DNA of 64,000 nucleotides from Pokkaliibacter sp. MBI-7 (GTDB taxonomy: Bacteria > Pseudomonadota > Gammaproteobacteria > Pseudomonadales > Balneatricaceae): the NCBI RefSeq assembly GCF_029846635.1, contig NZ_JARVTG010000002.1, positions 1,777,501 to 1,841,500 on the forward strand, in the 5' to 3' direction. Of the stretch, positions 54,009-63,058 are shown one piece after another; positions within the stretch are counted from its first letter, which is position 1, and each line of letters opens with the position of its first letter. The notes below the pieces were generated by a model. That model saw only the letters and a list, made by a program, of their open reading frames with translations, did not search any database and was not told the DNA's origin. The position numbers were made by a program, and so were the translations under genes.

Positions 54009-54055
54009 GCTCCCTCCTTGAAAGTCGGCATATCTGAAATTATCAACTGGGAGGA

Positions 54056-54086
54056 ATTAAAAACCCTGTAGCTGCTACAGGGTCAA
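54056..54086 (-). promoter_or_regulatory. MerR-type promoter/operator of the metal ATPase gene
   Basis: On the minus strand TTGACC (54081-54086) and TTTAAT (54056-54061) are separated by 19 bp, the overlong spacer typical of MerR-family promoters. The dyad CCCTGTAG-CTG-CTACAGGG (54064-54082) fills the spacer and should bind the CadR-like regulator. On the plus strand, TTGAAA-17-TATCAA (54018-54046) could drive the regulator gene. Confidence 0.85.
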
Positions 54087-54089
54087 GCG

Positions 54090-54665
54090 ATGAAATCAGA
54101 ATGGATTTTCATCACGTCAGACGAAAGGGAACAACCAGAGAACGTCACCATGGGAAGACAACCAACCACTTCGCGGTCAGTGGAGGAATACAAGCCAGTG
54201 CTGGAATACAAGATAGGAGAGCTGGCCAGCCTGACCAGCTGCCCGGTAGAGACCATCCGTTACTACGAGAAGCAAGGATTGCTGCCTGCCGCCAGCCGCA
54301 ATCAGGCAAACTACCGGGTCTATCAGGAGGGGCATCTCAAACGCTTGCAGTTCATTCTGCACTGTCGCGCACTGGATATGACACAGGAAGAAATCCGCCT
54401 GCTGGTCACCTTGCAGGACAAACCCGACAGCCCCTGTGAGCAGGTGGACGTTCTGCTGGACAACCACCTGCAGCATGTTGAAGCCCGCATTACCCAGTTA
54501 CAGCATCTGCAGGAACAGTTGCGCCTGCTGCGCAGCCAGTGTGACAATCACGGCCCGGTCAGCCGTTGCGGTATTATCGAGGGCCTTGAGCGCCTGGATG
54601 TCAGTACCGATGACCTTCATCCTGACGACACCTGCAGCCACGTATATGGCAGCCACGGTTTATAA
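54090..54665 (+). CDS. cadR: CadR/PbrR-type MerR-family metal regulator
   Basis: A 191-residue regulator if ATG 54090 is used. The MerR domain starts YKIGELASLTSCPVETIRYY and continues QGLLPAASRNQANYRVY. Metal-binding cysteines are in place: DKPDSPCEQV and SQCDNHGPVSRCG. The C-tail CSHVYGSHGL is His-rich as in CadR. Family members start directly at the MerR domain, and GTG 54198 with GGAGG eleven bases upstream would give that form, so the first 36 codons may not be translated. It should bind the dyad at 54064-54082 and activate the divergent ATPase gene when Cd, Pb or Zn is present. Confidence 0.87.
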   Translation: MKSEWIFITSDEREQPENVTMGRQPTTSRSVEEYKPVLEYKIGELASLTSCPVETIRYYEKQGLLPAASRNQANYRVYQEGHLKRLQFILHCRALDMTQEEIRLLVTLQDKPDSPCEQVDVLLDNHLQHVEARITQLQHLQEQLRLLRSQCDNHGPVSRCGIIEGLERLDVSTDDLHPDDTCSHVYGSHGL

Positions 54666-54686
54666 CTCAGCCAGAATCGAGACCCC

Positions 54687-55169
54687 ATGCAGCAGTCACC
54701 GCGCCCTTCTACGACCCAGCCAGACCACAGCCAGGACATCAGTGAGCTGGCTACCCGCCTGGGCTACTTCGGCCTGATTCCCTTTCTCGGCACGATTCTG
54801 ATCACGCTGGTCGGAGTCAACATGCACTTCGCCTTTACGCTGTTTATAGGCTACAGCGTCGTCATTCTGTCTTTTCTGGGTGGCATTCACTGGGGGTGGA
54901 TAATGCAGGGTGCTTTGCCTGCTGCTCATGTCCGGCTGAAGCTGGCGATGCTGCCAAGCCTGCTGGCCTGGGCGGCATTGCTGGTACCGTCACTGTGGGC
55001 AGTGCCGCTGTTGGGTCTGGCCTTTATTGGCTGGTGGGCGTACGAAAGTCCGTTGATTCGTGAACGCTGGTATCGTGATGTGCGCAAGCGACTGAGCTTT
55101 GTGGTACTGGCCTGCCATCTGATCTGGTTTCTGATGTTGTGGCGAGCGGCAACGGTGGCAGCAGCCTGA
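54687..55169 (+). CDS. DUF3429 membrane protein
   Basis: A 160-residue inner-membrane protein of the DUF3429 family: LGYFGLIPFLGTILITLVGV, YSVVILSFLGGIHWGW and SLLAWAALLVPSLWAV. It has about four to five helices. The function is unknown; proteins of this family are common in marine gammaproteobacteria. It starts 21 bp after the CadR-like gene in the same direction, so it may share its transcript, though I see no link to metal resistance in its sequence. Confidence 0.82.
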   Translation: MQQSPRPSTTQPDHSQDISELATRLGYFGLIPFLGTILITLVGVNMHFAFTLFIGYSVVILSFLGGIHWGWIMQGALPAAHVRLKLAMLPSLLAWAALLVPSLWAVPLLGLAFIGWWAYESPLIRERWYRDVRKRLSFVVLACHLIWFLMLWRAATVAAA

Positions 55170-55217
55170 TTCCCCATCGGCATCCCAACTCTGAAATCTG
55201 CACAAACGCTCCACCCG

Positions 55218-55727
55218 TTAAGGCTTTGCGGTCAAACATTTTTCCATTCGGTAGTTAACCAGTGTTTGCTCGCCACGCCGCAGGTGATTTTTGCTTAGCA
55301 GGGTAAAACCCTGCCCGGCAAAGAAGGACAGCGCCACTTCCGAGGCGTCAACGTACAGCCTGCCCAGTCCCTGCACCAAAGCGGCAGTCTCAAGAAAACG
55401 GTATAACGCCGTCATCACACCACAACGTTGCCAGTCAGGATGGACATAGGCGCAATCGATGTGACCGTCAGCATCCAGCTCGATAAATCCGATGGGCATC
55501 TCCTGGCAGACGGCCACCCATGGGCGTTTCCCGGCCAGTCGCTGCTGCCAGCGCTCATAATCAGGAGGCTGCGGCGCCCATGCAGCTTTCTCGGCGGCGG
55601 AGTAAACAGCGTCGTCAATATGCTGGACAGCCAGGGTAAAAAGATCCGCCAGCGTACTGGCCATGGACGCCTGATAGGCGACGATATGCCAGCGGGCGCG
55701 ATTTACATTGCTGCTCTTGCCTGTCAT
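55218..55727 (-). CDS. GNAT N-acetyltransferase
   Basis: A 169-residue acetyltransferase. The acetyl-CoA fold shows IGFIELDADGHIDCAYVHPD followed by WQRCGVMTALYRFLETAAL (motif A, with the Q/RxxGxG/A loop reduced to QRCGVM) and LSFFAGQGFTLLSKN (motif B). It acts in the cytoplasm on an unknown amine. ATG 55727 overlaps the ychJ stop as ATGA and is used instead of the longer frame to 55739. Coupled expression with YchJ is expected. Confidence 0.82.
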   Translation of the reverse strand: MTGKSSNVNRARWHIVAYQASMASTLADLFTLAVQHIDDAVYSAAEKAAWAPQPPDYERWQQRLAGKRPWVAVCQEMPIGFIELDADGHIDCAYVHPDWQRCGVMTALYRFLETAALVQGLGRLYVDASEVALSFFAGQGFTLLSKNHLRRGEQTLVNYRMEKCLTAKP

Positions 55728-56203
55728 TGGCCGCAGCACTTTTTGAATTTCTTGCCACTACCGCACGGGCATGGGTCATTGCGCCCGGCCTGACGACTCA
55801 CGGCGGGAGGATTGATGACACCATCGACATAAAACCAGCATCCCTGCTCACGAACAAATCTGGAACGCTCATGCAACACCTTGAGAACATTGTTCTCACT
55901 GAAGAACGCACGAAACTCGACTTCGCCTGAATCCGCATGAGCGGAGCTGTTCAGCACCTGCAGACGTTGCCAGTCGGTATCCCGACGCGACAGCTCACTG
56001 GCACTCAGACCCTGCCGTTTACTGACATGCCAGGTATCCAGCAAATACTGACCCAGATTCCCCAGCGCGAACGCAGCATAACGTGAACGCATCAGCGCCT
56101 CAGGGGTGGTTGCGACCTGCCCTCCCCTATGTAGAGGCTGGCAGCATTGGTGATATAGACGGCCTGATCCACAGGGGCATGATGTCGAAGCTAAATCAGT
56201 CAT
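55724..56203 (-). CDS. ychJ: YchJ-family SEC-C protein
   Basis: A 159-residue protein with SEC-C zinc motifs at both ends, CPCGSGRLYHQCC near residue 9 and DPCPCGSGKKFKKCC at the C-terminus, around an NTF2-like core (YAAFALGNLGQYLLDTWH, VEFRAFFSENNVLKVLHERS). It is the UPF0225/YchJ family. The function is unknown, though zinc binding by the Cys clusters is expected. It is the first gene of a two-gene unit with a GNAT. Confidence 0.9.
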   Translation of the reverse strand: MTDLASTSCPCGSGRLYHQCCQPLHRGGQVATTPEALMRSRYAAFALGNLGQYLLDTWHVSKRQGLSASELSRRDTDWQRLQVLNSSAHADSGEVEFRAFFSENNVLKVLHERSRFVREQGCWFYVDGVINPPAVSRQAGRNDPCPCGSGKKFKKCCGQ

Positions 56204-56265
56204 CAGTGATGTCTTGTCAGAAGGTTAAAGGAAGGGAAATTGTACAGTGCTGCTAGCGCCAGCCG

Positions 56266-57420
56266 TTATTCACTGCTGTCCTCATTTCGATAAGGGAGAT
56301 AGCTCAGTGCATCGGCATAGTAGCGATGAATAGCAGCTCGTTCCTGCAGCAGAAATTCTTCCACTGCCTCATGCAGGCCCGGTTGTAACAAGTGCCAGGA
56401 TGAAGTGAGCTGAGGCTCGAAACCACGAATCAGCTTGTGCTCCCCCTGAGCGCCCGCATCAAAGTGCGCAAGACCTTCCGCAATACAGAGATCGATACCC
56501 TGATAGAAGCAGGTCTCGAAATGCAGCTTGTCATACTCATCCAGGCATCCCCAATAACGCCCGTACAGCGTATTGCCTCCGGTAAGAAAGAACGCAGCCG
56601 CCACTTCCTGCTCTCCGGCATAAGCCACTACCAGCCGGATGGATTCAGCCATGTGTTCAGCCAACTGTAGAAAAAATGCCAGACTGAGATAAGGTCGCTG
56701 ACCGCGCTTGAGGTAGGTCGCCGCGTAAAACGTAAAGAACTGCCGCCACAAACGCTCATCGACCTCATCGCCATGAAAGGCCCTGAAGCTGATGCCCTGC
56801 GCGGTCACCTGGGCACGTTCCTTACGGAAGTTTTTACGCTTGCGTGAGGTACACACCGCCAGAAAGTCGTCGAAGCTGCTATAGCTGCGATTATGCCAGT
56901 GATACTGACACCCGAGTCGTAGTAACCAGCCCGACTCTTCCAGCTGCCGGTCAAAGGTGGGATGCGGGAATAATAAATGAGCACCCGACAGGCCATGCTG
57001 CAACACACTGGCCGTCACCACCTCAATCAGGCGCTGGGCATGGGCCGCCTCACGCGCAAGAATACGAGGCCCTGTGACCGGGCTGAAAGGGACCGCTGAC
57101 AACAACTTGGGGTAGTAGCGTCCCCCTGCCCGTTCCCAGGCATCGGCCCACTGATAGTCAAATACGTATTCGCCACGGGAATGATGCTTCTCATAGAGGG
57201 GCATTGCCGCCACCAGTTGCCCCTCACTGCGTGCCACAAGGTGAGCCGGTATCCAGCCCGTCTGATCGCTGACCGCGCCGCTGACTTCAAGGGCGTGCAG
57301 AAACTCATGACGCAGAAAGGGGTAGTGATTCCCCAACAGGGCATTCCATTCCCCGGCATCAACATCGGCCATGGAAGAAACCGACTCAATGGTCACTGCC
57401 TTTACCTGTTGCCCTGTCAC
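56266..57420 (-). CDS. FemAB-like (DUF482) GNAT-fold protein
   Basis: A 384-residue protein of the PF04339 family: NALLGNHYPFLRHEFLHALE near the start, VPFSPVTGPRILARE, RKRKNFRKERAQ, and GCLDEYDKLHFETCFYQGID, with AQGEHKLIRGFEP near the end. The fold is a double GNAT as in FemABX aminoacyl- or peptidyl-transferases. The substrate is unknown. It has its own 62-bp gap before ychJ. The upstream 392 bp to the decarboxylase gene contains no gene that I can support. Confidence 0.85.
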   Translation of the reverse strand: MTGQQVKAVTIESVSSMADVDAGEWNALLGNHYPFLRHEFLHALEVSGAVSDQTGWIPAHLVARSEGQLVAAMPLYEKHHSRGEYVFDYQWADAWERAGGRYYPKLLSAVPFSPVTGPRILAREAAHAQRLIEVVTASVLQHGLSGAHLLFPHPTFDRQLEESGWLLRLGCQYHWHNRSYSSFDDFLAVCTSRKRKNFRKERAQVTAQGISFRAFHGDEVDERLWRQFFTFYAATYLKRGQRPYLSLAFFLQLAEHMAESIRLVVAYAGEQEVAAAFFLTGGNTLYGRYWGCLDEYDKLHFETCFYQGIDLCIAEGLAHFDAGAQGEHKLIRGFEPQLTSSWHLLQPGLHEAVEEFLLQERAAIHRYYADALSYLPYRNEDSSE

Positions 57421-57812
57421 TTATACTGCTCCTGTATTACCAACAGACCATCTGCTACTGCATACTCAAAGGACAATCGCCCAGCGATAGATACGCTCAC
57501 CCATCTTGCCCCACCCGCCCAAGCCCGGCAAAGTCGCCTTTGTGACGGCCGCAGTGTACTCACTGTCGATAAAAATACCTGCGCTCAGCAGGACTCTGTA
57601 ACAAAACCGTCCGCATTTGGGTTGGATTATCTACCACCAAGGGCCATAGCAAATAAACACTAGGTTTCTGGAGGTTTTGGCCTCACAATGCACCCCGAAT
57701 TCGATCGCGGACCTGACCGAGACATGAGTCAAAGCACGCCTCCCTGCTGATCGTTTTCAAGGTTCCGGACTATGGTCCTGCCTTCCCTCCGGAAACCGTA
57801 CATTCACCTCTC
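57421..57812. promoter_or_regulatory. Long leader/intergenic region before the decarboxylase gene
   Basis: There is no credible gene in this 392-bp divergent gap. Just before the decarboxylase start, GGTTCCGG (57761-57768) can pair with CCGGAAACC (57789-57797), one base bulged. This may be a leader hairpin affecting translation, which would fit polyamine or pH control, but that is an inference from position only. Confidence 0.3.
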
Positions 57813-60086
57813 ATGCAAATGGCGCTGCACATGAAATTTCGCTTTCCTGTCGTCATCATCGACGAAGATTTTCGTTCTGAAAACATTTCCGGCTCCGGCA
57901 TTCGCGATCTGGCCGATGCCATCAGTAAGGAAGGCCTGGAAGTCGTAGGACTGACCAGTTATGGGGATCTCACCGCCTTCGCCCAACAGGCGAGCCGGGC
58001 ATCCTGTTTCATTCTCTCAATTGATGACGAAGAATTTGGCGATGGCAGTGTCGAAGCGGTTGATACTGCACTGGCATCCGTACGTGAGTTCATTACAGCG
58101 GTACGTCGCCGCAATACCGATATTCCGGTATTCCTGTACGGTGAAACCCGCACGTCACGTCATATCCCCAATGAAATTCTGCGCGAACTGCACGGCTTCA
58201 TTCATATGTTTGAAGACACCGCCGAGTTCGTCGCCCGCCACATCATCCGTGAAGCCAACAAGTATCTGGAATCACTGGCACCGCCCTTCTTCCGTGCCCT
58301 GATGCATTACGCCAGCGACAGTTCCTATTCCTGGCACTGCCCGGGTCACTCAGGCGGTGTGGCATTCCTGAAAAGCCCGGTCGGCCAGATGTTCCACCAG
58401 TTCTTTGGTGAAAACATGCTGCGTGCTGACGTCTGTAACGCTGTAGAAGAGCTGGGCCAGCTGCTGGACCACACCGGCCCGGTTAACAAGAGCGAAAACA
58501 ACGCTGCGCGCATTTTCGGCTGTGACCACCTGTTCTTTGTCACCAACGGTACCTCCACCTCCAACAAGGTGGTATGGCACTCTACCGTTGCGCCGGGCGA
58601 CATCGTGGTCGTTGACCGCAACTGCCATAAGTCCATCCTGCACTCGATCATCATGACCGGCGCGATTCCGGTGTTTCTGATGCCGACCCGCAACCACTAC
58701 GGCATCATCGGTCCGATTCCGAAGAGCGAGTTTGACCCGGAAACCATCCGTAAGAAGATTGAAGCCAATCCTTTTGCGCGCAACGCTACCAACAAGAAGC
58801 CACGTATTCTGACCATTACTCAGAGTACCTACGACGGCATTCTGTATAACGTTGAAGAAATCAAGGACATGCTGGGCTCGACCATCGACACCCTGCACTT
58901 TGATGAAGCCTGGCTGCCCCATGCGGCGTTCCATGATTTTTACCGCAACATGCATGCCATCGGCAGTGGTCGCCCACGCTCGGAAGAAACCCTGGTGTTC
59001 GCTACCCAGTCCACTCACAAGCTGCTGGCCGGTCTGTCTCAGGCCTCACAGATTCTGGTGCAGGACAGCAAGTCACGGAAGCTGGACACCCACCGCTTCA
59101 ACGAATCCTACCTGATGCACTCCTCTACCAGCCCGCAGTACGCCATTATTGCGTCCTGCGACGTGGCTGCCGCCATGATGGAGCCGCCCGGCGGTACCGC
59201 ACTGGTTGAAGAGTCCATTCTGGAAGCACTGGATTTCCGCCGCGCCATGCGCAAGGTGGACGCCGAGTACGGTGATGACTGGTGGTTCAGGGTCTGGGGA
59301 CCGGAAACTCTGGCCGATGAAGGCATTGGTGACCGGGATGACTGGGTTATTCATACCAATGATACCTGGCATGGTTTCGGCCAGATCGATTCGGGCTTCA
59401 ACATGCTTGATCCGATCAAGGCAACCATCATCAACCCCGGCCTGGATATGGACGGTAACTTCGATGAGATCGGTATTCCTGCTGCCATCGTCAGCAAGTA
59501 CCTGGCCGAACACGGCATCATCATCGAGAAGACGGGGCTGTACTCCTTCTTCATCATGTTTACCATCGGTATCACCAAAGGCCGCTGGAACTCCATGGTC
59601 ACCGAGCTTCAGCAGTTCAAGGACGATTACGACCAGAACCTGCCGCTGTGGCGCATCATGCCGGAGTTTGCCGCACAGAACCCGCAATACGAGAAAGTCG
59701 GCCTGCGCGATCTGTGTACCGACATCCACAACGTATACAAACAGTACGATCTGGCCAAGATCACCACTGAGATGTACCTGTCCAACATCGAACCGGCAAT
59801 GACGCCTGCCGATGCCTGGGCAAAAATGGCACACCGTCAGATCGAGCGCGTCGCTATTGACGAGCTTGAAGGTCGGGTTACCGCCATGCTGGTAACACCT
59901 TACCCACCCGGCATCCCGCTGCTGATTCCTGGTGAGCGTTTCAACCGCACTATCGTCCGTTATCTGCAGTTTGTCCGTGATTTCAACTCCCGCTTCCCGG
60001 GCTTTGAGACTGACTGCCACGGCTTGGTGCGCGAGAAGATCAATGGTGTCGATACCTATTTTGTCGACGCTGTTATCGGTGCCTGA
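57813..60086 (+). CDS. Orn/Lys/Arg decarboxylase (PLP, class III)
   Basis: A 757-residue fold-type I PLP decarboxylase. An N-terminal response-regulator-like wing domain (FPVVIIDEDFRSENISGSGI) precedes the core. The core shows SWHCPGHSGGVAFLKSPVG, NGTSTSNKVV, DRNCHKSILH, the cofactor Lys in TQSTHKLLAGLSQ (residue 403), and the C-terminal PYPPGIPLLIPGE. It forms a polyamine-precursor amine from arginine, lysine or ornithine. The length fits AdiA/arginine decarboxylase best, but the substrate is not settled. No clear ribosome site precedes ATG 57813 or the in-frame ATG 57831. Confidence 0.88.
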   Translation: MQMALHMKFRFPVVIIDEDFRSENISGSGIRDLADAISKEGLEVVGLTSYGDLTAFAQQASRASCFILSIDDEEFGDGSVEAVDTALASVREFITAVRRRNTDIPVFLYGETRTSRHIPNEILRELHGFIHMFEDTAEFVARHIIREANKYLESLAPPFFRALMHYASDSSYSWHCPGHSGGVAFLKSPVGQMFHQFFGENMLRADVCNAVEELGQLLDHTGPVNKSENNAARIFGCDHLFFVTNGTSTSNKVVWHSTVAPGDIVVVDRNCHKSILHSIIMTGAIPVFLMPTRNHYGIIGPIPKSEFDPETIRKKIEANPFARNATNKKPRILTITQSTYDGILYNVEEIKDMLGSTIDTLHFDEAWLPHAAFHDFYRNMHAIGSGRPRSEETLVFATQSTHKLLAGLSQASQILVQDSKSRKLDTHRFNESYLMHSSTSPQYAIIASCDVAAAMMEPPGGTALVEESILEALDFRRAMRKVDAEYGDDWWFRVWGPETLADEGIGDRDDWVIHTNDTWHGFGQIDSGFNMLDPIKATIINPGLDMDGNFDEIGIPAAIVSKYLAEHGIIIEKTGLYSFFIMFTIGITKGRWNSMVTELQQFKDDYDQNLPLWRIMPEFAAQNPQYEKVGLRDLCTDIHNVYKQYDLAKITTEMYLSNIEPAMTPADAWAKMAHRQIERVAIDELEGRVTAMLVTPYPPGIPLLIPGERFNRTIVRYLQFVRDFNSRFPGFETDCHGLVREKINGVDTYFVDAVIGA

Positions 60087-60114
60087 TCAGGGCCACAGAT
60101 ACAATAAAGCACTC

Positions 60115-60155
60115 AGATACAACAAGGGGCACATCATGTGCCCCTTGTTGTATCT
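60115..60155. terminator. 18-bp perfect hairpin terminator
   Basis: Arms 60115-60132 and 60138-60155 are perfectly complementary (core ACAAGGGGCAC) with a 5-nt loop, between convergent genes. There is no T-run after the stem, but the strength and position suit a bidirectional terminator or 3' mRNA block. Confidence 0.65.
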
Positions 60156-60217
60156 GACCGTCATAGTCTGGATGACCTGCAGCGCTGCCACTCTACCAGC
60201 AAGCGCAGAATGGCAGT

Positions 60218-61066
60218 TTAAACGAAATCATCGTCGTCAAAACCGCCCATATCGCCGTCATCATAGCCACCGAAATCAGCCTGATTGTCACTTAACCCAC
60301 TCCCCCAATCATTCCCACCCTGATTGTAGGACGTGTCAGTCCAGCCATTCTGATACTCGCCCCCACTATCCAGACCCGTGGTTGTCGTACCGGGCGCCTC
60401 ATTATAGATATTGACGATCTCTTCCGTTGGTGCCGCACCACCTGCCAGCCCACCGAGACCACTGTGATGACTGAACAGGCTGCTGATGCTCTCTGCCAGC
60501 AAGACACCGCCCGCGACACCCGCCGCCGTCTGCAATGCCCCTCCAAGAAAGCCTCGACCAGCGTTTGCCGCGGGCGCTGTCTGCGCCTGCTGGAAGGCAG
60601 GATTAGGAGCATAGCCCTGACCTGCCTGAGGCGGGTAGGCGTTGGCCTGCGCAGGAGCAGCCCCTACAGGGCGCCCCCACTGGCTTGCCTGAGGTGAAGC
60701 ATTATTCTGCTGTCCCCAGCTGGTATCGTTCGGCCGTGACTGAGACTGCCCGCCCCCCAGTCCAAACAAACTGGACAGAAATCCGCCCTGGCTGCCAGCG
60801 CTCTGGCTTCGAGCAGAAGCCTGCGCCAGCTGCTGATTTAACTGGCGATTCTGCTCTTCCAGGCCTTTGACCTGTTGCTCCATACGCTTGAGTGCTTCTT
60901 CCTGCACGAGCAGCACCTGAGCCATGTAATAACCCGCATTCCCCTGCTCACTCAGGTGACTACTGATGACCTTCTCGGCCTCCTCATCGCGCACGGGTGA
61001 TTGCTGCGCCGCCTGTTTAAGACGTGAAAACAAGCCATCGATCAATTGACGTTCGTCGTTATTCAT
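60218..61066 (-). CDS. DUF2076 periplasm-directed low-complexity protein
   Basis: A 282-residue protein beginning MNNDERQLIDGLFSRLKQAA, typical of DUF2076. A coiled coil covers residues 55-90 (QVKGLEEQNRQLNQQLAQA), followed by a Gln/Ala/Gly/Pro-rich middle. A hydrophobic Gly/Ala segment lies near GGALQTAAGVAGGVLLAESI, and the tail is very acidic, ending in GGFDDDDFV. ATG 61066 has GAGGTGATCGCAGT ahead. The function is unknown. The protein is probably membrane-associated through the Gly/Ala segment. Confidence 0.83.
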   Translation of the reverse strand: MNNDERQLIDGLFSRLKQAAQQSPVRDEEAEKVISSHLSEQGNAGYYMAQVLLVQEEALKRMEQQVKGLEEQNRQLNQQLAQASARSQSAGSQGGFLSSLFGLGGGQSQSRPNDTSWGQQNNASPQASQWGRPVGAAPAQANAYPPQAGQGYAPNPAFQQAQTAPAANAGRGFLGGALQTAAGVAGGVLLAESISSLFSHHSGLGGLAGGAAPTEEIVNIYNEAPGTTTTGLDSGGEYQNGWTDTSYNQGGNDWGSGLSDNQADFGGYDDGDMGGFDDDDFV

Positions 61067-61316
61067 ACTGCGATCACCTCTTCCGGGCTCAATCAGGTAT
61101 TGGCCATGATAACTGACCAAAATAGACCTTCTTTAGATGGAGACGTTCCAGCCGATTTGGGTTTCCAAATGCTTCCTTGCGCTTCAAACAACGCCTTATA
61201 CATGGCACAACGCTGAAGGTTGAAGAAAGAAAACTGCGCGCCCTACTCGAAACTCGCCTCTATTGACCCCACCTTCAGGCGATTGACCAATCCTCAGGAA
61301 GACAAAGGATCACATC

Positions 61317-62402
61317 GTGTTGCGACAGATACCGACCAATGTCATTACAGGCTTTCTTGGCTCCGGCAAGACGACACTGATCAACCAGCTACTGGCAAGC
61401 AAGCCGGAAAATGAACGCTGGGCCATTCTGGTCAACGAGTTCGGACAGATTGGGGTCGATCAGGCGGCATTTGCTGCAGAGAATGGCATTTTCATCAAAG
61501 AGATGGCCGGGGGGTGCATGTGCTGCGCCCTCGGCCCCAGCTTGCAGGTCGGCTTAGCTGCACTATTGCGTCAGTCCAGGCCCGACCGCCTGCTGATTGA
61601 GCCAACCGGCCTGGGTCATCCTGAAGGCATCATTGACACCCTGCAGTCAGAAGCATTCCGCCAGGCGCTGGATGTGCGGGCCACGATTTGCCTGCTGGAC
61701 CCACGCAACCTGCAGCGGCCCGACGTGCTGGCCAACCCAACCTTTCAGGACCAGCTGAGCCTTGCTGACGTGATCGTCGTCAGTAAATGTGATATCGCTG
61801 CAACTGACCTGATCAAGCTGGCCGAAGCCAGCAGCCTGAACATGTACCCTCCCAAACAAGCCGTGGTGCAGGCACATGCAGGCCATATCGACCCGAACCT
61901 GCTCGATGTTGTGCGCGCTGGTACTCCACAGCGTCCCTTTACTCCCAGCGGCGCTCCTGAACTTCAGGAAATACTGGAAGGCACTACTACTGAAAACAGT
62001 AACACAGCATTTACCAGCGCTTCCGAAGGTCTCTTTACTGCCGTAACGGAGCCACTCGCAGGCTCAAAGCTCACCCCCGTTGTGGAGCATCCTCATCCCG
62101 GCAAGCCAATTCGCCGCAGCGGCAGCAATGGGGACTTCAGCAGCGTCGGCTGGCAGTTTCATCGCGATGACGTATTCGATTACACAAAACTGGAGCCTGT
62201 GCTGACAGCCATTACGTCGGCCATCAGAGTAAAAGGCGTATTTCGCATTGGCGACGCCTGGCTGCTGTTCAATCAGGTACTGGGGGAGTTTGACTACCAC
62301 CGTCTGGCCTGGCGTCGCGACTCAAGACTGGAAATCATCAGCCAGCAGCCACTGGACTGGGATAGCATCGAGCAACAGGTCATCGCCTGCATCGAGCATT
62401 AA
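61317..62402 (+). CDS. CobW/COG0523-type G3E GTPase
   Basis: A 361-residue metallochaperone-type GTPase. Walker A is GFLGSGKTT (residues 12-20). The metal motif is GGCMCC (Cys67, Cys69, Cys70). The switch/Walker B region includes LLIEPTGLGHPEGI, the guanine motif is SKCD, and a CobW C-terminal domain is present (VGWQFHRDDVFDYTKLEPVL). It hands Zn or a related metal to a client. The start is GTG with AAAGGA eight bases ahead. The stop TAA forms the first bases of the inverted-repeat element that follows. No Zur-like site was found upstream. Confidence 0.88.
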   Translation: MLRQIPTNVITGFLGSGKTTLINQLLASKPENERWAILVNEFGQIGVDQAAFAAENGIFIKEMAGGCMCCALGPSLQVGLAALLRQSRPDRLLIEPTGLGHPEGIIDTLQSEAFRQALDVRATICLLDPRNLQRPDVLANPTFQDQLSLADVIVVSKCDIAATDLIKLAEASSLNMYPPKQAVVQAHAGHIDPNLLDVVRAGTPQRPFTPSGAPELQEILEGTTTENSNTAFTSASEGLFTAVTEPLAGSKLTPVVEHPHPGKPIRRSGSNGDFSSVGWQFHRDDVFDYTKLEPVLTAITSAIRVKGVFRIGDAWLLFNQVLGEFDYHRLAWRRDSRLEIISQQPLDWDSIEQQVIACIEH

Positions 62403-62563
62403 CAGGTCGTTGAAAAGCTATCTGCGTTGCCGAATACCGCGTCAAAAACAGGCTCAAAATGCTCATTTAGTTCACTAAACTCCGCTTTTTCGCCTGTTTC
62501 TTGTGCCCTCGGGGTATTTCCTTGTCTCGGCTGCCTCGATAACGTTTTTCAACAGCCTGTTAA
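62400..62563. mobile_element. 164-bp TTAA-ended inverted-repeat element (MITE-like)
   Basis: The ends are about 23-bp imperfect inverted repeats: TTAACAGG..GTTGAAAA...GATA in one direction and TATC..TTTTCAAC..CCTGTTAA in the other. Inside is a second palindrome TTTAGTTCACTAAA. It encodes nothing. Length, terminal repeats and TTAA ends fit a non-autonomous miniature element or repeat family. Its left end supplies the stop codon of the GTPase gene. Confidence 0.6.
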
Positions 62564-62614
62564 GGGCACACTGACGACTGCCTGTGTGGCAGTCGTCAAA
62601 TCAAAAGGTGTAGA

Positions 62615-63013
62615 TCAACTTTTCGCTATAGCCGGTGCCAGAATCCACTCGGCACTGTCATTCCAGACGTCCATGCGCACAATCTTGCCGCCAGCCACCT
62701 CATAACGATCCACGTAACGGTTACCAGAAAAGCTGCGCCCGTCCGGCCACTCGCCATAAAGCGTGCCTGTCGCATATACAACGACCACGCTCTCTTTTTC
62801 CATGCAGTCAAAATCCCCCAGCAGTTTCTTCACCCACCGGTAACGGCTGGCATTGAAAGTGGTTATTTCAGTTGCACTTGCCATTGCCCTGCCACCGGTG
62901 AACGTAATTACAACCCCGTCCGCCATATAGCTGGCCGCCTTGACCGGGTCTGGCGCCATGGAAGCCGCCAAAAAATCTCTAACTATGTCTATGGCTGTTT
63001 GCGCAGACGGCAT
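62615..63013 (-). CDS. NTF2/SnoaL-like protein
   Basis: A 132-residue protein with the NTF2-like cone fold: AIDIVRDFLAASMAPDPVKA, YMADGVVITFTGGRAMA, SVVVVYATGTLYGEWPDGRS and RYEVAGGKIVRMDVWNDSAE at the end. Such proteins are small isomerases, hydrolases or ligand binders; no catalytic dyad is obvious. ATG 63013 is preferred over 63019 because of GCAGGAG nine bases upstream. It is divergent from the amidohydrolase with palindromic sites in between, suggesting joint regulation. Confidence 0.78.
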   Translation of the reverse strand: MPSAQTAIDIVRDFLAASMAPDPVKAASYMADGVVITFTGGRAMASATEITTFNASRYRWVKKLLGDFDCMEKESVVVVYATGTLYGEWPDGRSFSGNRYVDRYEVAGGKIVRMDVWNDSAEWILAPAIAKS

Positions 63014-63058
63014 AAGCATTTTCTCCTGCTGTAAGGTTCACTGAGAAATCAGGCAGAG

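Noticed and set aside
53700..54046. Frames reading long Ile-Val or Ile-Thr repeats opposite the metal-pump start
   Set aside because: They are by-products of the GATCGT microsatellite read on other frames and strands.
57181..57663. 160-residue plus-strand frame over the 5' part of the FemAB-like gene
   Set aside because: It is antisense to a well-supported gene and has no start site.
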